Source: Ferrovibrio sp964218355
Lineage (GTDB): Bacteria; Pseudomonadota; Alphaproteobacteria; Ferrovibrionales; Ferrovibrionaceae
Direction of reading: 5' to 3'
Assembly (NCBI RefSeq): GCF_964218355.1
Contig: NZ_CAXPMC010000019.1
Coordinates: 1-64,000 of the forward strand
Length of the DNA stretch: 64,000 nt
The notes below the pieces were generated by a model. It saw only the letters and a program-made list of their open reading frames with translations. It was not told the origin of the DNA and did not search any database. The translations under genes were made by a program, and so were the position numbers. Position 1 is the first letter of the stretch, and each line of letters starts with the position of its first letter. Below, piece after piece: positions 6,369 to 14,780 of this stretch.

Positions 6369-7520
6369 ATGATCCCCGCGCCCAACAGCCTCGGCTTCGC
6401 CAAGCCGCCCTCCGAAACCCGCGTGGTGGTCGCCATGTCGGGCGGGGTGGATTCGTCGGTGGTGGCCGGGCTGCTGGCGCGCGAGGGCTATGACGTGGTC
6501 GGGATCACGCTCCAGCTTTACGATCACGGCGCGGCGATCGCGCGCAAGGGCGCCTGCTGCGCCGGGCAGGATATCCACGATGCCCGCAACGTGGCGGCGC
6601 GCTTAAGCATTCCGCATTACGTGCTGGATTACGAAAGCCGCTTCCGCCAGTCGGTGATCGACGAATTCGCCGACAGCTACATGCAGGGCGAGACGCCGAT
6701 CCCCTGCATCCGCTGCAACCAGCGTGTGAAATTCCGCGACCTGCTGCAGACCGCCCGCGATCTCGGCGCCGACTGCCTCGCCACCGGCCATTACGTGCAG
6801 CGCATTCTTGGGGCAGGTGGTCACCCGGAGTTACACAGAGGCGCCGATCCGCGCCGCGACCAGAGCTATTTCCTCTACACCACCACGCAGGCGCAGCTCG
6901 ATTACCTGCGCTTCCCGCTGGGCGGCATGGACAAGTCCGAGGTGCGCCGGCTGGCGGAAGGCTTCGGCCTCGCGGTGGCCGACAAGCCCGACAGCCAGGA
7001 TATCTGCTTCGTGCCCGATGGCGATTATGCGTCCGTGGTGGCGAAGCTGCGGCCGGAAGCGGTCGAGGCCGGCGAGATCGTCGATGCGCAGGGCCATGTG
7101 CTGGGGCGGCATGACGGCGTGATCCGCTTCACCGTCGGCCAGCGCAAGGGCATCGGCATTGCCGGGCCCGAGCCGCTGTATGTCCTGCGCCTGGATGCGG
7201 CGAAGCGGCAGGTGGTGGTCGGGCCGAAGGCGGCGCTGGCGCGCACGGAGGTATCCTTGCGCGAACTCAACTGGCTGGAGGCGGGCGGGATTCCGGCCGC
7301 GGGCCGCGCGGTCACCGTGAAGCTGCGCTCGGCGCAGCCGGCGGTGGCGGCGACGATCTATCCGGGGCCGTCGCCCGATACGGCAAGGCTCGACCTGGCG
7401 GTGGCGGAATTCGGCGTGGCGCCGGGCCAGGCCGGGGTGGTCTATGATGGCGACCGGCTGCTCGGCGGCGGCTGGATCGCGCGGCCCGCGGCCGCCGCCG
7501 GCAGCAGCGCCGCCGCCTGA
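6369..7520 (+). CDS. mnmA: tRNA-specific 2-thiouridylase MnmA
   Basis: A 383-residue cytoplasmic enzyme that adds sulfur to U34 of tRNA Lys, Glu and Gln. The PP-loop ATP-binding motif VAMSGGVDSS lies at residues 21-30. The catalytic cysteines are in TPIPCIRCNQRVKF (Cys113) and in SQDICFVPDGDY (Cys213). The central TGHYVQR and DQSYFLY blocks and the C-terminal FTVGQRKGIGI and beta-barrel regions are all present, and the length matches the family. The ATG at 6369 has an AGGAG site 11 bases upstream and replaces a much longer open frame whose first 126 codons are repeat-derived. A tRNA gene follows it, but that gene has its own promoter. The unusual feature is the repeat array upstream. Confidence 0.97.
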   Translation: MIPAPNSLGFAKPPSETRVVVAMSGGVDSSVVAGLLAREGYDVVGITLQLYDHGAAIARKGACCAGQDIHDARNVAARLSIPHYVLDYESRFRQSVIDEFADSYMQGETPIPCIRCNQRVKFRDLLQTARDLGADCLATGHYVQRILGAGGHPELHRGADPRRDQSYFLYTTTQAQLDYLRFPLGGMDKSEVRRLAEGFGLAVADKPDSQDICFVPDGDYASVVAKLRPEAVEAGEIVDAQGHVLGRHDGVIRFTVGQRKGIGIAGPEPLYVLRLDAAKRQVVVGPKAALARTEVSLRELNWLEAGGIPAAGRAVTVKLRSAQPAVAATIYPGPSPDTARLDLAVAEFGVAPGQAGVVYDGDRLLGGGWIARPAAAAGSSAAA

Positions 7521-7554
7521 TTTTCCACAGGCGGCTCAGCCGCTTGCGGCATGC

Positions 7555-7583
7555 TTGACATCCCGGCGCCGGCCCCGTATTCC
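7555..7583 (+). promoter_or_regulatory. Strong sigma70 promoter of the CAU tRNA gene
   Basis: A perfect TTGACA at 7555-7560 and TATTCC at 7578-7583 with 17-bp spacing lie 23 bases before the tRNA 5' end. This is an excellent tRNA promoter and shows the tRNA does not depend on mnmA read-through. Confidence 0.8.
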
Positions 7584-7606
7584 ATGCGCCGCCCACACGG
7601 CACAGT

Positions 7607-7682
7607 GGCTGGATAGCTCAGTTGGTAGAGCAAGGGACTCATAAGCCCTGGGTCGGCGGTTCAAGTCCGCCTCCAGCCACCA
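7607..7682 (+). tRNA. tRNA with CAT anticodon, probably elongator tRNA-Met
   Basis: The 76-base gene folds into a cloverleaf. The acceptor stem GGCTGGA pairs with TCCAGCC, the D arm is GCTC...GAGC, the anticodon loop is CTCATAA, and the T arm GGCGG-TTCAAGT-CCGCC is perfect. The discriminator is A and the CCA is encoded. It is not initiator tRNA, which has an unpaired 1-72 end and three G-C pairs next to the loop. Elongator Met is most likely; the lysidine-modified tRNA-Ile2, which has the same anticodon, is the alternative. The pair 31-39 is A-G, an unusual mismatch at the top of the anticodon stem. Confidence 0.95.
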
Positions 7683-7692
7683 TTTTCTCCTG

Positions 7693-7713
7693 AAAAAACA
7701 GAGACTTGTCCCC
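7693..7713 (-). terminator. Weak candidate terminator of the pel operon
   Basis: Reading leftward after pelG, a short GGGA/TCTC stem containing one G-U pair is followed by TGTTTTTTC. The T tract is good but the stem is poor, so this may be only a partial terminator. Confidence 0.3.
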
Positions 7714-7727
7714 GCGCCGGCGTCGCC

Positions 7728-9107
7728 TCAGCGGATGCTGGCATTGTTCTTGACGAAGGTCAGGAAGGGCAGCCGGCCGACCTCGCGGATCACCACCGCC
7801 AGCGCCGCCAGGAAGGCCAGCAGCGAGGCGAGGAAAAAGCCGTAGCCATACCAGGCGAAGCCCCAGGCGAGGCTGGCCCAGCTGAGGCCGGCATTCAGTC
7901 CCAGATACAGCAGGGTCACCTGCACCAGCCGCATCCGCAGGTCGAAATAGGCCAGCACGATGGTCAGGAAGACGAACAGGATCTGGAACAGCGAACCCAG
8001 CGTGCCCAGCCGGAAGATGCCCAGCTGCCGCGCGTCGATGCCCAGGGCGGCGAACAGGGCCGGACTCGCCAGGATCGCCAGCGCGGCGACGATGCATTGC
8101 AGCAGCAGGATGCTGCGCCCGGCCGTGGCCAGCGTGCGGGCGATCGCCGCCTGGTTGGCGCGGATCTCGCGGTATGTCGCATGCTGCTCGATGGCGCGGT
8201 AGAAGGTCTGGTAGCGCTCGAAGAACTCCGTCTCGATGGCGATGATGAACACCGCCAGCACCGGCACCGTGGTCAGGTTGGCGAGGAACATGGCGCTGTC
8301 ATAGGCCGGGTTGCTGACCAGGCCGATGGCGGCGGTCTCCGCCTCGGGCGCCAGCCACAGCACCAGCTTGTCGCACCAGATCGTCAGGTTGTAGGCGAAG
8401 CCGAATACCGCCAGCTGCCAGACGCGCGGGAAATAGCGCAGGAAGGCGAAGGGGCGCAGGATGCCGTAGGGATATTCCACCATCACCCGCAGGGTCAGCG
8501 CGAAGAAGATCGCCGCTAGGCCGATGGCAAAGCCGCCGATCAGGCCGGCGGCGCCGAAATCCGGCAGCAGCAGATGGGCGGCGGCGAAGCCCAGCGCCAT
8601 GCCGCCGGCGAAGCTGTAGCCGATGGCGCGGTAATCCTTCAGCGCCGACAGGAACACGCTGACCAGCCAGATGCCGCAGATCAGGAAGTAATGCACGCTG
8701 GCGGCCAGCCGCTCGGGCAGGGTCATGTCGGCATGGATGAAATACAGCCACACCACCAGCGGCAGCTGCAGCCCGAGGGTGACCGCGGTGGCGCCGATCA
8801 GCATGCCGGGCGCCTCTTCCACCTTGTGCTCGTAGATGCGGTCGGCCAGATAGCGCGTCATCACCAGCAGGAAGGGGCCGCAGCAGACCAGCGACAGGGC
8901 GAAATTGTAGATGGTGACCAGCCGGAAGGTGGCGACGGCGGGCTGCTCGCCGGCGGCATCGCCCAGCAGGCCGACCGCCGCCATGGCGATCACCGTCACC
9001 AGGAAGGGGCCCGACGAGACCAGCGCCGCGTAGACATAGCCGACCACGACGCCGGTCAGGTCGTCCTGGCGGGTCAGGCGGCGCAGGACAAAGCCGATGC
9101 CCGCCAT
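7728..9107 (-). CDS. pelG: Pel exopolysaccharide transporter PelG
   Basis: A 459-residue polytopic inner-membrane protein that opens MAGIGFVLRRLTRQDDLTGV, the hallmark start of PelG. It has about twelve hydrophobic helices of the MOP/flippase type and conserved blocks SSGPFLVTVIAMAAVG, CCGPFLLVMTRYLADRIYEH and NLTIWCDKLVLWLAPE. PelG is thought to move the growing Pel polymer (partly deacetylated GalNAc/GalN) across the inner membrane in complex with PelD, PelE and PelF. The ATG lies one base after the pelF stop, which argues for translational coupling. It is the last gene of the leftward operon. Confidence 0.93.
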   Translation of the reverse strand: MAGIGFVLRRLTRQDDLTGVVVGYVYAALVSSGPFLVTVIAMAAVGLLGDAAGEQPAVATFRLVTIYNFALSLVCCGPFLLVMTRYLADRIYEHKVEEAPGMLIGATAVTLGLQLPLVVWLYFIHADMTLPERLAASVHYFLICGIWLVSVFLSALKDYRAIGYSFAGGMALGFAAAHLLLPDFGAAGLIGGFAIGLAAIFFALTLRVMVEYPYGILRPFAFLRYFPRVWQLAVFGFAYNLTIWCDKLVLWLAPEAETAAIGLVSNPAYDSAMFLANLTTVPVLAVFIIAIETEFFERYQTFYRAIEQHATYREIRANQAAIARTLATAGRSILLLQCIVAALAILASPALFAALGIDARQLGIFRLGTLGSLFQILFVFLTIVLAYFDLRMRLVQVTLLYLGLNAGLSWASLAWGFAWYGYGFFLASLLAFLAALAVVIREVGRLPFLTFVKNNASIR

Positions 9108-9108
9108 G

Positions 9109-10674
9109 TCAGGCCGCGCCCCGGCGCTTCTGCCGCCAGCCGGCGAAGAATCCGGCCGGCCGCGGCGTGTGCAGATGCACCGGCGCGGCATCGGGCAGCG
9201 CCATCGTCTCGGCATAGAGATCGGCGTAGATGCGGTCCAGATGCCGCTTGTTGTAGCGCTGGCGCACCCGTTCGCGGATGGCGCGGGAGGCTTCCGCCAG
9301 CCGCTCCGGACTGCGCAGCAGCCCGGCCAGCGCCGCCGCCGTCGCCTGCGGATTGGCCAGCGGCGTGATGGCGCCGCCGTCCCCCAGCGCCGGCGTCTCG
9401 TCCGGCGGGCCGAGAATCATCTCGCGGCAGGCGCCGACATCGGTGGCAACCGTGGGCACGCCGGCGGCGCCGGCTTCGAGGATCACCAGCGGCTGCGCCT
9501 CCGAGATGCTGGTCAGCACGATGGCATCGAGGCGGCCGAGCCAGTCGTCCAGCTTCACCTGGCCCTTGAACAGCACGGTTTCGCCCAGGCCCAGCATGGC
9601 GACCAGTTCGCGGCATTCGCGGTCATAGGCCGGATCTTCCTCGGTTGGGCCCAGCACCAGCGCCTGCAGGTCGGGGATCTGGCGGCGCAGCAGGCCGGCG
9701 GCGCGGATATAGGTCTTCACGTCCTTGATCGGCACCACGCGGCCGATCAGCGCGATGGTCGGCGGCCGGCCGCCATTGACCCGCGGGATGGCGGCGAAGC
9801 GGTCGAAATCGATGCCGTTCGGGATCACCAGCAGGCGGTCTTCCGGGGCGCCGTCGCGGCGCTGCAGATCCTGGTTGCCGCCATAGAGGGTGATGATGCG
9901 GCTGGCGGCAGAATAGGTGCAGTGCGAATAGCCGGTGAAACTGTCGATCCACAGGTCGCGCAGGTCGCGCTTCTTGCGCTGCAGGGCCAGCGAGCCGGCA
10001 TTCACCTCGTGCAGCCAGTTGGCCATGGTGATCTCGATGCGGCGCTCGTTGGTGTAGATGCCATGCTCGGTGACCAGCACCGGCCGGCGCGTTGCGATAT
10101 GGGCGCGGGCGGCCAGCGCGCCGGCATAGCCGGTCGAGATGGTGTGATAGAGCCGGGCCGGCGGAATATCGGCCAGCATGACGGCGAACAGGCTCGACAT
10201 CATGCTGCGCCAGCTCCAGAAGAATTCGAGAAACGAGGCTTCCGGCAGTTCGCGTTCGTAGAGGCGCAGGATGCTCTGCCAGGCGGCGGCGGAATTCAGC
10301 AGGCGGCGGCGGCCGAGGCGGCGGCGCATCGGGGCCAGCGCCGCATCGAGGCGGGCCAGGTCTTCCAGCCGGCCGCCCCGGACCATCGCGGTGATGCCGG
10401 ATTCCATGCGCCGGAACAGCCGGTGGTCGCCGGGGCGCGGGCGGCTGCCGGGTGCGATCTCCTGCAGGTAGACATGGTCGATGCCCACCACATTGCCAGG
10501 CACGGTATAGCGGTGCTGGCGTTCCTGCCGGTCGGGCAGCAGGCAGACCAGGTGAAAGCTGCGGTCCGCATGGGTGCGCAGCATGTCGTGCACCCAGGAC
10601 GACACGCCGCCGGCCACGTAGGGATAGGTGCCCTCGAGGATCATGCAGATATCGGCGGGGGCGCGCGTGCTCAT
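9109..10674 (-). CDS. pelF: Pel glycosyltransferase PelF (GT4)
   Basis: A 521-residue cytosolic glycosyltransferase. The N-terminal part DICMILEGTYPYVAGGVSSW is the PelF signature. The middle has LVTEHGIYTNERRIEI, and the C-terminal GT-B Rossmann domain has LIGRVVPIKDVKTYIRA and the E-x7-E donor-binding motif in SISEAQPLVILEAG. In the known system PelF uses a UDP-hexosamine and hands polymer to PelD, PelE and PelG. Its ATG overlaps the pelE stop by four bases (ATGA, 10671-10674). The basic C-terminal tail GWRQKRRGAA is unremarkable. The local epimerase could supply its sugar donor. Confidence 0.95.
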   Translation of the reverse strand: MSTRAPADICMILEGTYPYVAGGVSSWVHDMLRTHADRSFHLVCLLPDRQERQHRYTVPGNVVGIDHVYLQEIAPGSRPRPGDHRLFRRMESGITAMVRGGRLEDLARLDAALAPMRRRLGRRRLLNSAAAWQSILRLYERELPEASFLEFFWSWRSMMSSLFAVMLADIPPARLYHTISTGYAGALAARAHIATRRPVLVTEHGIYTNERRIEITMANWLHEVNAGSLALQRKKRDLRDLWIDSFTGYSHCTYSAASRIITLYGGNQDLQRRDGAPEDRLLVIPNGIDFDRFAAIPRVNGGRPPTIALIGRVVPIKDVKTYIRAAGLLRRQIPDLQALVLGPTEEDPAYDRECRELVAMLGLGETVLFKGQVKLDDWLGRLDAIVLTSISEAQPLVILEAGAAGVPTVATDVGACREMILGPPDETPALGDGGAITPLANPQATAAALAGLLRSPERLAEASRAIRERVRQRYNKRHLDRIYADLYAETMALPDAAPVHLHTPRPAGFFAGWRQKRRGAA

Positions 10675-11783
10675 GCCGGCACCCCGCGATCCGCCGCCAG
10701 CCACAGCCGCGCGCTCTGGTCCAGACGGTCTTCCCCGTCGCCGTCTTCGCTCTGCAGCAGGTCGCGGAAGCGGGTGACGATGCCGTGGACCTCGCCGTAG
10801 CGGTGCAACTGGAACAGGCATTCGAGATACCAGCCCACGATGGCCCGGCTGGCGCCCTCGCGCTGCAGGCGCTGGCCCAGCCAGTCGACCGCATCGGCAT
10901 ACCGGCCCTCGCGCACCAGGATCCGGCAGATCGCCATGCGCAGCTCGGTATCGCGCGGGTTCAGCTTCAGGCATTCGCCGTAATGCTGCAGGGCTGCGCG
11001 GCGGCCGGCATGCTCGCGCGCGGCATCCAGCAGGCCGCAGAAGGCATAGCTGTCGTAATGCCGGGCCAGGGCGAGATGACGGTCGAAGCTGTCCGGTTCG
11101 GCCTGCACGGCGGCCTCGAGTTCGAGGGTCTGGGTGGTGAAGGAATCCTCGATCTCCGCCGCGGCGGTGGCCGCCTGCACACGGATCGCCGCGTTGCTGT
11201 CCTGCAGCCCCTGTTTCAGGGCCGGAGCGAATTCCGGGCGGAAACGGCGCGCCAGCAGCATGAGTACGGCGCGTTTCTGCTCGATGCTGCCCAGGCGCAT
11301 CACGTCGGTGAAGGAGTCGATGCCGCTCAGCGCCTGGTTGGCGGCGCGGCCGGAGGCTACCAGCCGGTACAGCTTCTCGTCCTCGTCGTCGCTGTCTTCG
11401 GGAAACAGCGCCGCATACCATTGCTCGAAAGGCGTGGCCTGGCGGCGCAGCAGTACCTGCAGGGGCGTGATGACCGCCAGCCCCAGCGTGCCGAGGGGGC
11501 CGAAAAAGCCGCCGGTGACGGCAAGCAGCATGGCAAACCGGTTGATGCGGCCGCCGCGCCGGAAGCTGTAGGCCCAGCCCAGCACCAGCAGCACGATGCC
11601 GATATGGAAACAGGCGAAAGGCAGCAGGCCGATGCGGCCGGTAAAGGCCAGCCACAGCAGGCCGGTCTGCGCCGCCAGCAGCAGCAGGCAGGGCAGCAGG
11701 ATTTCGAGGGTGCGGCGCCATTCGTTGCGGCCGCGTGTCGTCGCGGCGGCCGGCAGGGCGGTGCTGTCGGCGGCGGCAGACAT
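10671..11783 (-). CDS. pelE: Pel inner-membrane TPR protein PelE
   Basis: A 370-residue protein with two or three N-terminal membrane helices (ILLPCLLLLAAQTGLLWLAF, LLPFACFHIGIVLLVLGWAY and FAMLLAVTGGFFGPLGTLGL) and a cytoplasmic helical repeat region. The repeats from about residue 210 are TPR-like, for example RRAALQHYGECLKLNPRDTE and AIVGWYLECLFQLHRYGEVH. This matches PelE, which bridges PelD and PelG in the synthesis complex. The ATG at 11781-11783, four bases after the pelD stop, is preferred; an in-frame start 16 codons upstream would overlap pelD. Confidence 0.88.
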   Translation of the reverse strand: MSAAADSTALPAAATTRGRNEWRRTLEILLPCLLLLAAQTGLLWLAFTGRIGLLPFACFHIGIVLLVLGWAYSFRRGGRINRFAMLLAVTGGFFGPLGTLGLAVITPLQVLLRRQATPFEQWYAALFPEDSDDEDEKLYRLVASGRAANQALSGIDSFTDVMRLGSIEQKRAVLMLLARRFRPEFAPALKQGLQDSNAAIRVQAATAAAEIEDSFTTQTLELEAAVQAEPDSFDRHLALARHYDSYAFCGLLDAAREHAGRRAALQHYGECLKLNPRDTELRMAICRILVREGRYADAVDWLGQRLQREGASRAIVGWYLECLFQLHRYGEVHGIVTRFRDLLQSEDGDGEDRLDQSARLWLAADRGVPA

Positions 11784-11787
11784 CCCG

Positions 11788-13188
11788 TCAGTCCTGCGCG
11801 CCGGTGCCGCCATTGCCGTCCGACGGATCATACAGGCGGCGGACGGCGATGCTGACCTGCAGGCCGGGATGCTCCTTAGCCAGCAGGGCGGTCAGTTCAT
11901 GGCGCAGCTTCTCGGCGGCGACGGTGGCATGCCTGTGCGGCGTGGCCGGCAGCAGGACTTCGAAATCCCAGCCGCTCTTCTGGTGTTCGAAGGCAAGGTC
12001 GCTGTCGCGCAGGGTGGCCTGCACGGCCTTGCCGACGGCGGCCGAAATGGCGGGGCGGCGCGCTTCGGGCACCTTCTCGCTGCCCTGCACCGACAGCCGC
12101 AGCGCGCTGACCGGAAAGCCGGTCCGGCGGGCGAGGTCGGTGATCACCCGGGTCTGCCGCTCGCGGAAGCCGGCGGCGAACAGGGCGCGGCTGGTGCCAT
12201 AGGCGGCCCCGGCCTCGGCCTTGCTGAAGCGCAGGGCATGGGCATAGGCGGTGGCGATCCAGTCGCAGGTGACGCGGAAATTCTCCAGCGTCGACAGGGT
12301 GAAGTCGAGAAAGCCGATCCGCTCGATCTTCAGCATGCCATAGACCTCGCCGGTATCCGCCGCCAGCAGTGGGCCGGCGATCACGCCCTCGCCATTCAGG
12401 ATGCCCAGATCCGCCGGCTGCGCCGCATGCAGCAGGCGCTGCTGGCCGATCACGGCATGGAACAGCGGGCTGTCGGCGGTGAACTCGCGGCGATACTGGT
12501 CCGGCTTCTCCCAGCCCTCGGTGACCAGCGGCCGCAGCACGCCGTTCTGCAGCATGAAGACCGAATACTGCTGCGGATCCAGGATGGTGCGGATGATCTG
12601 GTCGACGCCGGCCAGCACCTCTTCGGGCGCCTGCCGGTCGATGGCGCGCGCGGCCTCGTAGAGCGCGACCACGGTTTTCATCTGCCCGGCCACCCGCACT
12701 TCCAGCCGGGTCTTTGCTTCCGCGAGCTTGCGGTAGGCTTCGTCGAGCACGCCGACCTGGCGTTCGCTGTGGGACAGCCGATGCGACAGGTCGGCGATGC
12801 GGTTGCGGTGGCGCCGGCCGATCTCGCCGACGAAGATCACGGTCAGCAGCCAGAGAATGGGGTTGCGGAACAGGTCGAGGTAGAAGCTGTAGATATCCTG
12901 GTCGATCGGCTGGTCCGGGATATTGCCGGCCAGCAGGGCGATGCTGCAGGCGATGGTGGCCAGCAGTGCCTCGCCGGTGCCGTACTGCGCCGCCGTCAGC
13001 AGGATGATGATCCAGAAGGGATGCGGCTGCACCGCCGCGAAGCGGTCGCCGGCGAACAGGTAATGGTCCAGCAGCAGGGCCGCGATGAGAAAGACGCCGA
13101 TCTCCAGCAGCGCGATCAGCCGCCAGCCGGCCAGCCGGCGGGCGGGCCGGGGCGGGGCATCGGTTTCGGCAGGGCTGGCGGGGTCCAT
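11788..13188 (-). CDS. pelD: c-di-GMP receptor PelD
   Basis: A 466-residue inner-membrane protein. It has four hydrophobic helices within residues 22-122, a short coiled coil (about 135-165), a GAF domain (about 175-315) and a degenerate GGDEF domain to the end. The inhibitory-site motif RxxD is retained as RDSD at residues 394-397, followed after five residues by QKSGWDFEVLLP where an active cyclase would have GGDEF. This is the known PelD design: it binds c-di-GMP but cannot make it, and it switches on Pel polymerisation. A GTG start at 13218, overlapping the upstream gene, is the alternative start. No phosphodiesterase or cyclase lies nearby. Confidence 0.93.
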   Translation of the reverse strand: MDPASPAETDAPPRPARRLAGWRLIALLEIGVFLIAALLLDHYLFAGDRFAAVQPHPFWIIILLTAAQYGTGEALLATIACSIALLAGNIPDQPIDQDIYSFYLDLFRNPILWLLTVIFVGEIGRRHRNRIADLSHRLSHSERQVGVLDEAYRKLAEAKTRLEVRVAGQMKTVVALYEAARAIDRQAPEEVLAGVDQIIRTILDPQQYSVFMLQNGVLRPLVTEGWEKPDQYRREFTADSPLFHAVIGQQRLLHAAQPADLGILNGEGVIAGPLLAADTGEVYGMLKIERIGFLDFTLSTLENFRVTCDWIATAYAHALRFSKAEAGAAYGTSRALFAAGFRERQTRVITDLARRTGFPVSALRLSVQGSEKVPEARRPAISAAVGKAVQATLRDSDLAFEHQKSGWDFEVLLPATPHRHATVAAEKLRHELTALLAKEHPGLQVSIAVRRLYDPSDGNGGTGAQD

Positions 13189-13205
13189 CGCGAGGCGCGG
13201 CGCGG

Positions 13206-14741
13206 TCAGAACCGCCACTGGGCATAGGCGCCGGCGCGGGTGACGTCGTCGTTGCTGCCGCGCGACAGGGCCTTGGCGCGGCTGGCGCGCAGGCCGGCTT
13301 CGAACTGCTCCAGCCCGACCAGGGTCAGGCTGCCCCCCACGAAGGGACCGCCCTCGTTGTAGCGGTCATAGGCATAGCCGCCATACAGGTCCATGCGCAG
13401 CCAGTTGGCCAGGGTCTCGGTCACGGCCAGGTCGAGACTGTGGATTTCGCGGGTGGCGATATCGAGCGGGCGGAACAGCGTGCCGTCGGCAGCCCGATAG
13501 GATTGCTGGCTGTCGATGTATTCGCCATCGAGGCCGTAGCCGGCACTGAGATCGAGGCCGTTGATGGTGAATGCCTTGCGCAGGCTGCCGGTGAGGCCGG
13601 CGCTGCGGGTCACATCGTCATCGCCGTCGATGCCGTAGCGGTTGTAGCGCAGGCCGAGCCCGCCCGACCAGCCATCGCCGAGCTGGCGTTCATGCTGCAG
13701 TTCGACATTGTCGTGGCGGCCGTCATTGACGATGCCGGAAACCAGTTCCCAGTAGGAGCGGTGGTAGGTGGCACCGATGCGGGTTTCCTGCCGGGCATCG
13801 CGCCAGGCATAGGAAACGGCGGCGCCGGGCGTGCCTTCCGAATTGGCAAGCAGCGCGCCGCGCAGGGTGCCGCCGGCATCGAAGCTGTGACTGACATAGA
13901 CCTCGGCGCGCTGGCGGTCGAGATGGGCGGCGCGGCTGGTGCCGTCGGGCCGCAGGGCGGCATCGGTATCCAGCCGCCGGGTTTCCACGATGGCGCCGGC
14001 ATCGGTCATCCTGCCGATGGCAGCCTGGCCCTGGCCGACGGTGATCACCTGCCGGTCGGCATTCCGCACCTTGACGACATCGGTATCGGCGCGGACAAAC
14101 GGCGCGCCCTGCTGTCCCATGCGGCGGGCCGCATCGGCATAGAACTCGTTGTCGCGGTCGAGCGCGCCGGCGCGGCGGAAATTGTCGGCCGCCTGGCGCC
14201 AGGCGCCGCGGGTTTCGGCCAGTTCGGCACGGGCGGCGAGAATCTCGGCCCGTTCGCCATAGCGCGCGGTCAGGCTATCCAGCCGCATGGTGGCCTGGCC
14301 GATCTGGCCGCGCTGGATTTCCAGTCGCGCCAGGGTCAGGCCGCGGCGCAGGTCGGCCGGCTGGTCACCGGCCGCGGCCGCATCCGGTGCCGGCGCGCCG
14401 GCGGCCAGCTGCAGGCGGCTGCCGCCTTCGGCCGGGGCAATACTGTAGGCCAGCGGCCGCTTGCCGCGGATCAGAATCTGGTCATAGCCCGTGCTGACGA
14501 ACTCGACGAGATCGGGAAACAGCCGGGGCAGGGTATCGGCCAGGGCCGGGTCGACCGGCTGCGGAAAGCGCAGCAGCAGCTCGAAGCGATCCGCGGTCAG
14601 TTCGATCTCGGGGGCTTTCCCCTTGAGGAACAGATCGTTAGCGGTCTGTGCGGGGGCCATGGCGCCGCCGCCTGCGGTCAGGGTCAGGGCGAACAGGGCA
14701 ATGGCGGCGGGCCGGCGGACGGTATGTGGAAATCGCATCAT
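13206..14741 (-). CDS. PelB-like outer-membrane beta-barrel (export pore half of a split PelB)
   Basis: A 511-residue exported protein. It has a signal peptide at residues 1 to about 30, a periplasmic part with short TPR-like helices (LTLARLEIQRGQIGQATMRL, AELAETRGAWRQAADNFRRA), and from about residue 235 many alternating amphipathic strands ending in the Phe-terminated AGAYAQWRF, the mark of an outer-membrane barrel. It corresponds to the C-terminal porin half of PelB. In Pseudomonas the barrel is fused to the TPR scaffold; here it is a separate gene with its own signal peptide, 39 bases after the TPR gene. It would form the outer-membrane exit channel for Pel. Confidence 0.82.
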   Translation of the reverse strand: MMRFPHTVRRPAAIALFALTLTAGGGAMAPAQTANDLFLKGKAPEIELTADRFELLLRFPQPVDPALADTLPRLFPDLVEFVSTGYDQILIRGKRPLAYSIAPAEGGSRLQLAAGAPAPDAAAAGDQPADLRRGLTLARLEIQRGQIGQATMRLDSLTARYGERAEILAARAELAETRGAWRQAADNFRRAGALDRDNEFYADAARRMGQQGAPFVRADTDVVKVRNADRQVITVGQGQAAIGRMTDAGAIVETRRLDTDAALRPDGTSRAAHLDRQRAEVYVSHSFDAGGTLRGALLANSEGTPGAAVSYAWRDARQETRIGATYHRSYWELVSGIVNDGRHDNVELQHERQLGDGWSGGLGLRYNRYGIDGDDDVTRSAGLTGSLRKAFTINGLDLSAGYGLDGEYIDSQQSYRAADGTLFRPLDIATREIHSLDLAVTETLANWLRMDLYGGYAYDRYNEGGPFVGGSLTLVGLEQFEAGLRASRAKALSRGSNDDVTRAGAYAQWRF

Positions 14742-14780
14742 GTAATTCTACTCTAAATCATTCCTGCCCGGTTATGGCGG

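Noticed and set aside
9097..10800. A rightward open frame of about 567 codons opposite pelF
   Set aside because: Low-complexity Gln/His/Asp-rich translation with no motif, fully antisense to a clear glycosyltransferase.
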